From: JADJRG01 sp964474905 | GTDB lineage: Bacteria; Myxococcota_A; Polyangia; Nannocystales; Nannocystaceae | Length of the DNA: 64,000 nucleotides | Assembly (NCBI GenBank): GCA_964474905.1 | Contig: CAYYUP010000011.1 | Coordinates: forward strand, 1 to 64,000 | Direction: 5' to 3' | Program-made: the position numbers and the translations under genes | In this document: positions 57,311-64,000 of the stretch, in pieces | Layout of the letters: every line of letters starts with the position of its first letter | Position numbering within the stretch: position 1 is the first letter of the stretch | Notes under the pieces: generated by a model | Told to the model about the DNA's origin: nothing | Seen by the model: only the letters and a program-made list of their open reading frames with translations | Database searches by the model: none

Positions 57311-59878
57311 TTGAACGAAATGACTCAATTCGGCCCGTACAAGCTGATTTCTCGGATCAGCGTGGGCGGGATGGCCGAGGTTTACAAGGCCATCGAGTAC
57401 GGCGTCGAAGGCTTTGAGCGGATCGTCGCCGTCAAGCGGATCTTGCCCCACATCGCGGAGGACGAAGAGTTCATCACGATGTTCAAGGACGAGGCCAAGA
57501 TCGCGGGCCAGCTCAACCACAGCAACATCGCCCAGATCTACAACCTCGGACAGCAGGACGACAGTTTCTACATCGCCCTGGAGTACGTGGCCGGACGCGA
57601 CGCGCGGACGATCTTCAACCGCTGCCAACAAAAAAAGAAGGCGATGCCGCTGGCTCAGGCCTGCTTCATCGTCATGAAAATTTGCGAGGGGCTCGACTAC
57701 GCCCACAACAAAAAAGACAAGTACGGCCGCCACCTGAACATCATTCACCGTGATGTCAGCCCGCCGAACATCCTCGTCTCCTACGAGGGCGAGGTGAAGC
57801 TGATCGACTTCGGTGTGGCCAAGGCTGCGGGTCGTGTCTCGCGGACCCAGGCTGGCATTCTCAAGGGCAAGTTCGGCTACATGTCCCCAGAGCAGGTCCG
57901 GGGCATGCCCCTCGACCGGCGCAGCGATGTGTTCGCGCTCGGTGTTGTGCTCTACGAGATGCTGACGGGCTTCCGGCTCTTCCAGGGCGATACCGACTTC
58001 GCGACCCTTGAGATGGTGCGCACTGTCGACATTAAGCCGCCGCGGACACGCAATCCTGAGATCCCAGAGGCCCTCGAGAAGGTGATTTTAAAAGGTCTCT
58101 CGGGGGAGCCCGAGACCCGTTACCAGACGGCGATGGAGCTCCACGATGATCTCCAGGCGTTCATGTTCTCAGCGGGCATGTTCTACAGCCGCAAGGATCT
58201 CGCGGCGTGGATGCGCAAGACCTTTGCCAAGGAGCTCGAGGCGGAGAAGAGCGCGGCTGGACCGCCGCCGCCGCCGCCGCCGCCCCCAGGAGGCGCAAAG
58301 CCGCCGCCAAAGCCGCCGCCAAAGCCGCAGCCAAAGCCCCGTGTTGTGCCGCGTCCGGCGACCCCGCGTCCGACGCCTCGACCAACGCCTCAGCGTTCCC
58401 GGCCGGCACCCGGGATTCGTCTTGGGAGCGGCTCGCATCGTGATGAGCCCGAGCTTGGGCCCTCCGTCGAGCAGCAAGCGGCGCTGCGCAAGCGCTCGAA
58501 GACGATGTTGATGTCAGGCTCGCGGCCATCGACTCTGAAGCCTGGGGCTGCGCCGGTCCAAGGGGCTCGAGGCGGTAAGTCGGGCCTCGCTGCACCTGTG
58601 ATCCCAGGATCACAGGCGCCCGCTGGACCGCCGGCGCGGATCGGTGGGGCTCGTGCAGATGCCTCGTCTGATCTCGATTGGGATGACGACGAGCTCGAGA
58701 CCAAGCTCTTTGACGAGGGCTTGCCCGGAGCTGAGGATCTCGCGTCCCTGGCAGCCGGGGGCGCTGTGCGGCCGGTTGCGACAGCACAGCCGATCGGTCT
58801 TGCGAGACCGCAGGTCCAGCAAGTTGCGACAGCGCAGCCGATCGCACCGGCAAAGCCGATCGCGACCGCAAAACCGATTGCGACAGCGCAGCCAGTCGCG
58901 ACAGCTCAGCCGATCGCGACAGCATCGCCGATCGGGAGCTCACAGCCGGCCGCGATGTCGGATCTCGATGGCATTCATCCTCCGCGCAAGTTGCCGATTC
59001 CGCTGATCGCCGGTATCGGCAGCGGCATCCTCCTGCTGGTCATCTTGGTCATGGTCTGCCAGAGCGACAGTGACAAGACGGAGGTCCCGGACGCCGAGGT
59101 TGCGAGCGCGGGCGAGGCCGTCACTGCGGCTCCAACCGCTGGTTCGATCACCCTCGAGGTGAAGCCCAGCGATGCTCTGGTCAAGGTCGACGATAAGGAG
59201 TTTCCCGGCTCGTCGCCGCGGGTGATCGCCAACTTGGATCCGGGCAAGCACAAGGTCGTCGTCAGCAAGGGCGAGGACTACCTGCCCTTTGAGCAAGATG
59301 TTGAGGTCACCGCCGGGACTGCAGTTCCGCTGCCGGTGCACTTGGAACTCAAGCAGGTGACGCTCACCCTCGAGATCGAGCCTAAGGGCTCTGCGGTGAG
59401 CCTGGTGCAGGGGGATAAGATCACGAAGATCGGCAAGGCGGGAGACAGCTACAAGCTGGTCCGCGAGCCCGCGGTCAGCTACGAGATCGAGGCCAAAGCC
59501 GAGGGCTATGTCACCGACCGGGCACCGATCGACTTCACCGGCGAGGCCAGCCAAACCGTCAAGCTGGCCCTGGTCAAGGATCCCAAGGCCAAGACCCCTG
59601 AGCCCAAGCCTGAGGTCAAGCCGGACAAGCCAAAGACAGACAAGCCAAAGCCAAAGCCAAAGGCCAAGACTGCGACGCTCAAGATCGGGACGGGTCCAGG
59701 GCTGCCACCGGCGACTGTTTATGTCGACGGCAAGAAGCAGAGCAAGACGACGCCGGTCATGGTCAAGGTCACGCCGGGAACTCACCGGATCAAATGGAAG
59801 TGGTCAAACGGCAAGTCGACCACCAAAAAGGTCAAGGTCAGTGACAAGCAGTCGATCGTCGTCAAGGGCTCGCCCTAG
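57311..59878 (+). CDS. Ser/Thr protein kinase with Pro-rich linker, TM segment and PEGA-like extracellular repeats
   Basis: TTG 57311 has GGAG six bases upstream and is preferred over ATG 57320; 855 residues. The kinase domain (about 8-290) has SVGGMAEVYKA, ATP Lys in IVAVKRILPH, HRD in IIHRDVSPPNIL, and DFG in LIDFGVAKAAG. A Pro/Lys linker (poly-Pro nine) follows, then an IATAQP-type hexapeptide repeat (about 510-545), a TM (LPIPLIAGIGSGILLLVILV) and an extracellular part with PEGA-like strands (ITLEVKPSDALVKVDDKEFP, ATVYVDGKKQSKTTPVMVKV) and Lys/Pro repeats. It senses an external cue across the membrane (inference). Confidence 0.93.
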   Translation: MNEMTQFGPYKLISRISVGGMAEVYKAIEYGVEGFERIVAVKRILPHIAEDEEFITMFKDEAKIAGQLNHSNIAQIYNLGQQDDSFYIALEYVAGRDARTIFNRCQQKKKAMPLAQACFIVMKICEGLDYAHNKKDKYGRHLNIIHRDVSPPNILVSYEGEVKLIDFGVAKAAGRVSRTQAGILKGKFGYMSPEQVRGMPLDRRSDVFALGVVLYEMLTGFRLFQGDTDFATLEMVRTVDIKPPRTRNPEIPEALEKVILKGLSGEPETRYQTAMELHDDLQAFMFSAGMFYSRKDLAAWMRKTFAKELEAEKSAAGPPPPPPPPPGGAKPPPKPPPKPQPKPRVVPRPATPRPTPRPTPQRSRPAPGIRLGSGSHRDEPELGPSVEQQAALRKRSKTMLMSGSRPSTLKPGAAPVQGARGGKSGLAAPVIPGSQAPAGPPARIGGARADASSDLDWDDDELETKLFDEGLPGAEDLASLAAGGAVRPVATAQPIGLARPQVQQVATAQPIAPAKPIATAKPIATAQPVATAQPIATASPIGSSQPAAMSDLDGIHPPRKLPIPLIAGIGSGILLLVILVMVCQSDSDKTEVPDAEVASAGEAVTAAPTAGSITLEVKPSDALVKVDDKEFPGSSPRVIANLDPGKHKVVVSKGEDYLPFEQDVEVTAGTAVPLPVHLELKQVTLTLEIEPKGSAVSLVQGDKITKIGKAGDSYKLVREPAVSYEIEAKAEGYVTDRAPIDFTGEASQTVKLALVKDPKAKTPEPKPEVKPDKPKTDKPKPKPKAKTATLKIGTGPGLPPATVYVDGKKQSKTTPVMVKVTPGTHRIKWKWSNGKSTTKKVKVSDKQSIVVKGSP

Positions 59879-59992
59879 GCTTGCCGATGGTCGACGCCGT
59901 GCGCAGCCGCCAGAGATGAACGGTCGAATGAACGGACTTCGGCTGAGCGTCGACTGTCCTGCCCGCGGGTAGCGTGGGCACGTCGGGATCTC

Positions 59993-60550
59993 TCACTCGA
60001 GGACGGAGTCGAGTTGCCAGACCCTGTCGATCATCGCCCGATTGCGGCGCAGCGTTGCCCGGGCGCGGATCATCGAGTGTTCGCCATCGCCGTCCAGGTC
60101 GGCGCTCGCTTCGACGGTGACGGCACAGCCATCCTGGAGATCGCGGGTCTCGATCGAATAGTGGAAGGCGTGGCCGTGGGCGATACGAAAGCCGATCGCT
60201 TGCCACATCGGCGTCGCCGACCAGAGAGCTGCGGGGTAGATCCCGGGCCCGTGGGTCGCTCTGTTTGCGGTCGGTAGGCAGCGCTCTCCGGGCCCGGCGT
60301 GACAGATGACATCGAGCGGAGGTGTCGGCCCCGCGCTCGCGGAGGGTCGCGCTCGCGGGTGGGGGCAACGTCGCCCTTGGGGGCCATCGGCGCGTTGGTA
60401 GATCGAGACGGCCGCGATGATCTCTCCGATCTTTGCGGTCGCCTCGCGAGTTTGGCCGAGGCGCTGCGAGCTTTGCATGTCGCGCGCGCTGATCGTCATC
60501 CAGGGTGCGAGTACGACGGCTGCGAGCAGGAGTTGGGGCGAGCGACTCAT
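59993..60550 (-). CDS. Pilin-like exported protein without a prepilin cleavage motif
   Basis: The 185-residue product starts at MSRSPQLLLAAVVLAPWMTI (ATG 60550), followed by a helix with QSSQRLGQTREATAKIGEII as in type IV pseudopilins (where a 20-residue helix is followed by a variable domain). The GFTLIE prepilin site is absent, so it may be a signal-anchored relative. The C-terminal part has DLDGDGEHSMIRARATLRRN. Its start overlaps the methyltransferase stop by four bases, so they are coupled. Confidence 0.6.
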   Translation of the reverse strand: MSRSPQLLLAAVVLAPWMTISARDMQSSQRLGQTREATAKIGEIIAAVSIYQRADGPQGRRCPHPRARPSASAGPTPPLDVICHAGPGERCLPTANRATHGPGIYPAALWSATPMWQAIGFRIAHGHAFHYSIETRDLQDGCAVTVEASADLDGDGEHSMIRARATLRRNRAMIDRVWQLDSVLE

Positions 60551-61257
60551 GTGGAAGGGGGCAGCTTGCGAAGCGCGACAAGGAGGTGTGCACCGAAGTG
60601 GCGGAGCAGGGTTTGGCTGCGCGCCCACCACTCGGCACGAGCGAGCAGGCGGCCTAGAAGCGGGATCTGCAGAGTGGTCGCGAAGGGCACGAGAACGCGG
60701 GTTGCAAAGAAGGACTCGACCTCGAGATCCTTTGGCGTGAGCTCTGTGAGCCGCGTGAGCGTGTCGTAGCGAGTGAGGCTGTGTTGTTCGTCGTCGAAGA
60801 TGACGTTGTTGCCGCGGACAACGGTGATCGGATTGCGAACGCCAAGGGCGAGGCCGCGCAGGCTTCGGGGGTTGTCGATCTCGACCAGCACGTGACCGCC
60901 GGGGACCGTCGCTCGAGAGGCCTCGAGAAGGAGCGAGCGAGCGGCGACGAGCGACGTCTCAGCATCGTCGCCGACGTGGGGCAGAGTGCGAAGACAGAGC
61001 ACGACATCAAAAGCCTCTGGGGGCAGGTTGAGTCGGAGAGAGCCGTCGGCGTCGGTTCGCCATTGGCGGCGCGGGCTTATCGTGAGCGATTCGCTGACCT
61101 GTCGAGTCCACTGGGCGATCTTGGGCGAGCCGTGCCCGAGATCGAGGACGCGCCTACCGGTTGCGTAGCGGAGAACGATCTCACCCTCGAGGGCATCGAC
61201 GAGACGCTCTAACTCCTCCGCGGACAACCCTTTCGTTGACCGGCTCACGGCCGTCAT
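60547..61257 (-). CDS. Class I SAM-dependent methyltransferase
   Basis: The 236-residue product has the SAM motif I GRRVLDLGHGSPKIAQWT and the motif IV/V region EAFDVVLCLRTLPHV followed by PGGHVLVEIDNPRSLRGLAL. The C-terminal half is hydrophobic-helical (FATRVLVPFATTLQIPLLGR), perhaps membrane-associated. Substrate unknown. It is divergent from the response regulator (33-bp gap). Confidence 0.75.
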   Translation of the reverse strand: MTAVSRSTKGLSAEELERLVDALEGEIVLRYATGRRVLDLGHGSPKIAQWTRQVSESLTISPRRQWRTDADGSLRLNLPPEAFDVVLCLRTLPHVGDDAETSLVAARSLLLEASRATVPGGHVLVEIDNPRSLRGLALGVRNPITVVRGNNVIFDDEQHSLTRYDTLTRLTELTPKDLEVESFFATRVLVPFATTLQIPLLGRLLARAEWWARSQTLLRHFGAHLLVALRKLPPST

Positions 61258-61289
61258 GGTACGTGTTCGTACTCCAAGGGAGCTCGTGT

Positions 61290-62167
61290 ATGCCCAAAAT
61301 CCTAGCGATTGACGACAGCAAGACGATGCGACTCGCCATCAAGATCACCTTCCAAGCGGAGGACGGTGAGGTTGTAGCGGTGAGCAAGGGTTCAGAGGCC
61401 GTGGCTCGCGCCAAAAAGCAAGGCTCCGACATCGTCCTGGTCGACGCTGTGCTGGCCGACGGAGAGCCCTCGGGCTACGACGTCTGTCGTGCACTCAAGG
61501 CGGACTCGGCGACCGCGAAGACGCCTGTTGTGATCATGGTGTCGAACCAAGCCGGTATCGACAACGCGGCGATCGAAGCCTGTGGGGCTGACGGCGCGAT
61601 CACCAAGCCATTTGATACGAGCGAGCTCATCGCCAAGGTCGCGAACCTAACTGGCGGCGTGGTTAAGCCCGTGGTCTCGACCACACCGAGGCCCGCCCCC
61701 GCGAAGCCTGTCGCAGCCAAGCCTGTCGCAGCNNNNNNNNNNNNNNNNNNNNNNNNNNNNNNNNNNNNNNNNNNNNNNNNNNNNNNNNNNNNNNNNNNNN
61801 NNNNNNNNNNNNNNNNNNNNNNNNNNNNNNNNCGGCACGGCCAGCAGCTACGCCTCGCCCCGCGGCCAGGCCGGTCGCCAAGCCTTCGCCGCGTCCTCGG
61901 GCCTCCCCCGTCGCGCCGCGACCGGCTGCGAGCAAGCCGGCAGCGTCCGGTGGTATCCCGATCGTAATGCCGATTCCCTTCGCCCCAGCGCATGCGCCGA
62001 CCGCAGGGATCCTCAAGCGTCTCAGCGAGGGCAAGTCGATCGAAGGCATCGATCCAAAGGCCGCCGCAGCGCTTGTCTCGCTCAGCCGCGAAGTGATCGA
62101 GCAGGTCGTTTGGGAAGTCGTCCCAGATCTCGCCGAGCAGATCATTCGCGAGCGTCAGGCAAACTAG
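61290..62167 (+). CDS. Response regulator receiver protein with Pro/Ala linker, interrupted by the assembly gap
   Basis: The receiver domain (about 1-120) has acidic DD in ILAIDDSKTMR, likely phosphoacceptor D52 (IVLVDAVLADGEPSGYDV, with an inserted loop), and Lys in GAITKPFDTS. A Pro/Ala/Lys linker (APAKPVAAKPVA) runs into the 100-N gap and resumes in another apparent frame afterwards, because the true gap length is unknown. The end (SLSREVIEQVVWEVVPDLAE) is a C-terminal block common in deltaproteobacterial regulators. Confidence 0.8.
61733..61832. other. Assembly gap of 100 N
   Basis: Exactly 100 Ns, the standard placeholder for a gap of unknown size, inside a repetitive Pro/Ala/Lys-coding linker that short reads would not resolve. 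Confidence 0.98.
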
Positions 62168-62177
62168 TCAGTTCAAG

Positions 62178-62199
62178 CGCGGTCGCATCTGCGGCCGCG
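62178..62199 (+). terminator. Terminator-like hairpin after the response regulator
   Basis: CGCGGTCGC (62178-62186), loop ATCT and GCGGCCGCG (62191-62199) pair with one G-T wobble, 11 bases after the stop. The T-tract is weak. Confidence 0.5.
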
Positions 62200-62243
62200 T
62201 TACTCTACGGATGGAAACCGCCTCACTAAGGGGCGGCTCTCAT

Positions 62244-64000
62244 ATGGTTATGGAAAAATTAGGCTCCGTGTACGATCCCAAGGCGGTCGAGACGAAGTGG
62301 TACAGCCGCTGGAAGATGGACGGGCTCTTCAAGCCCTCGTCGGCGCCACATCGTGACACCTACACCGTCGCATTGCCGCCACCAAACGTCACAGGGCGTT
62401 TGCATATGGGGCATGCCCTCACCACGACGGTGCAGGATTGTTTGGTCCGCTGGAAGCGAATGCTCGGACATGCCGCGCTCTGGCTGCCAGGTACCGATCA
62501 CGCCGGCATTGCCACTCAGGTGATGGTCGAGCGCAAGCTGGCTGCCGCGGGCACCTCGCGGGTCGAGGTCGGTCGCGAGAAGTTCCTAGAGGAGGTCTGG
62601 TCGTGGACCCGGGAGCACGGCGGCATCATCGATAGCCAGCACGAGGCGCTCGGTGCTTCGCTCGACTGGACACGCTCACGCTTTACGATGGACGAGGTTT
62701 CGTCGCGGGCGGTCCGTGAGGCGTTTTGCAGGCTCCACGACGAGGGGCTCATCTACCGAGCCTACCGCCTGATCAACTGGGACGCGGGTTCGCAAACGGC
62801 GCTCAGCGATCTCGAGGTGGAGCATCGCGAGGTCGACGGGCACCTCTGGCATATCGCCTATCCGGTCGAGGGATCCGAGCGCACGCTGGTCGTCGCGACG
62901 ACCCGTCCCGAGACAATGCTCGGTGACAGCGGCGTCGCCGTGCATCCAGATGATCCGCGCTACCAGGATTTGATCGGCAAGCATGTCGTTCTGCCATTGA
63001 CCGGCCGACGGATACCGATTGTCGCTGACTCGATCCTTGTGGACATGTCCTTTGGTACAGGTGCTGTAAAGGTCACACCTGCCCACGATTTTAACGACTT
63101 TGAGACCGGTAAGCGTCACGACCTCGAGGTGATCTCGGTGATCGGCAAGGACGGTGCGATCCAGGCGCCGGCACCTGAGCGCTTCTGTGGTCTGCCGGTG
63201 GCTGCGGCCCGCAAAGCCGTGGTCGCGGCGCTCGAGGCTGCGGGCGCGCTCGTCAAGATCGAGCCACATAAAATGAACGTCGGCTTCTCGCAGCGCACCG
63301 GCGTGATCGTCGAACCGCTGCCCTCGACCCAGTGGTTCGTCAATGTCGGCACCATGGCAAAGGCGGCGATCGAGGCGGTGCGTGCGGGCGAGACCCGCTT
63401 TTATCCCGAGTACCGAGCCCAAGATTTCTACCGCTGGATGGAGAACATCCACGACTGGTGCATCTCGCGTCAGCTCTGGTGGGGTCACCGAATCCCTGCG
63501 TGGCACTGCCGTAAGTGCGAGGGCATCACCGTCGGTCGCGAGGATCCTTCGAGCTGCAAGGCCTGCGGGTCGACAGAGATCGCTCAGGACGAAGACGTTC
63601 TCGACACATGGTTCTCGTCGGGCCTGTGGCCGCTGACGACCCTCGGCTGGCCCGAGAAGAGCGCGGACTTCGAGCGCTTCTACCCGACCTCGCTGCTCGA
63701 GACTGGTTGGGACATTCTCTTCTTCTGGGTCGCCCGCATGATGATGTTCGGGATCCACTTCGGGGGCGTCGTGCCCTTTAAGGCGGTCTACCTCCACAGC
63801 ATGGTGCTGGGTGAGGACGGCCAGAAGATGTCGAAGACGAAGGGCAACGTCGTCGATCCGATTGTCATCATCGACAAGTACGGCGCCGATGCCCTTCGCT
63901 TTTACCTGGCGACGATGGTCGGTCAGGATCAGGGCATCATCTTCTCGAGAGCGCGGGTCGAGGGCTATCGCAACTTCTGCAACAAGCTCTGGAACGCCGC
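62244..64000 (+). CDS. valS: Valyl-tRNA synthetase (runs off the window)
   Basis: ATG 62244 behind AAGGGG; the first 585 codons are in the window. In-frame ATG 62211 would add 11 residues and is a weaker start. Motifs: HIGH in PPPNVTGRLHMGHAL, LWLPGTDHAGIATQ, editing-domain block VVATTRPETMLGDSGVAVHP, WCISRQLWWGHRIPAWHC, GWDILFFWVARMMMFG, and the KMSKS loop GQKMSKTKGNVVDP. This class I enzyme charges tRNA-Val. A small stem CCGCC/GGCGG (62218-62222 with 62232-62236) overlaps the ribosome site and could affect translation. Confidence 0.95.
   Translation, partial: MVMEKLGSVYDPKAVETKWYSRWKMDGLFKPSSAPHRDTYTVALPPPNVTGRLHMGHALTTTVQDCLVRWKRMLGHAALWLPGTDHAGIATQVMVERKLAAAGTSRVEVGREKFLEEVWSWTREHGGIIDSQHEALGASLDWTRSRFTMDEVSSRAVREAFCRLHDEGLIYRAYRLINWDAGSQTALSDLEVEHREVDGHLWHIAYPVEGSERTLVVATTRPETMLGDSGVAVHPDDPRYQDLIGKHVVLPLTGRRIPIVADSILVDMSFGTGAVKVTPAHDFNDFETGKRHDLEVISVIGKDGAIQAPAPERFCGLPVAAARKAVVAALEAAGALVKIEPHKMNVGFSQRTGVIVEPLPSTQWFVNVGTMAKAAIEAVRAGETRFYPEYRAQDFYRWMENIHDWCISRQLWWGHRIPAWHCRKCEGITVGREDPSSCKACGSTEIAQDEDVLDTWFSSGLWPLTTLGWPEKSADFERFYPTSLLETGWDILFFWVARMMMFGIHFGGVVPFKAVYLHSMVLGEDGQKMSKTKGNVVDPIVIIDKYGADALRFYLATMVGQDQGIIFSRARVEGYRNFCNKLWNA

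Overview
The window looks like a draft-assembly scaffold piece (one run of exactly 100 Ns at 61733-61832) from a myxobacterium, most likely suborder Nannocystineae (Nannocystis/Plesiocystis/Enhygromyxa-like). Reasons: GC-rich coding with GTG and TTG starts, two large Ser/Thr kinases with membrane segments, many surface lipoproteins, and about 53 copies of the Cys-rich myxobacterial repeat (DUF4215, core CGDG...EECDDGN). This placement is from gene content only; no search was run.

Layout. 1-3.9 kb: a bestrophin-like channel, then a two-gene ATPase + PD-(D/E)XK-like nuclease module next to an IS91-type transposase remnant, with a 27-bp imperfect direct repeat on both sides. 4.2-10 kb: lipoproteins with DUF4215 repeats and fibrinogen-like C-termini, D-Ala-D-Ala ligase, and gene remnants (S41 peptidase, GST). 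10-19 kb: a stem-rich intergenic region, two very small genes, serS, a D-aminoacylase-type amidohydrolase, a 2OG-Fe(II) oxygenase, a TPR protein and lipoproteins. 19.3-25.2 kb: two tandem paralogous lipoproteins, each with 16 DUF4215 repeats plus seven RCC1-like repeats, flanked by a 56-bp direct repeat that encodes the C-terminal tail GAPMPEALWA. 25.5-28.2 kb: a radical SAM/SPASM enzyme divergent from a PDZ + Cys-type alpha/beta hydrolase. 28.3-33.9 kb: decayed accessory DNA with a 189-bp tandem duplication, a half-length PLD protein, a YkgJ-type Cys-cluster protein, a DUF4215-DUF1554 lipoprotein pair and further remnants.

33.9-64 kb is mostly housekeeping: an HSP90-family protein, a kynureninase-like enzyme and gcvH/gcvT; a DUF4365 + unknown two-gene module; TerC and CinA; pyrB-carA; an M23 peptidase; gpsA; a kinase, a degenerate Thg1-like protein and hemW; hrcA-grpE-dnaJ; a second kinase with PEGA-like repeats; a methyltransferase; a response regulator broken by the gap; and valS running off the end.

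The best candidates for undescribed biology are (i) the ATPase/nuclease pair at 1383-3391, (ii) the radical SAM/SPASM + PDZ-hydrolase + duplicated C-terminal tail locus, (iii) the DUF4365 pair at 39576-41250, and (iv) the structured 189-bp tandem repeat. All functional claims for these are inference from motifs and gene order.
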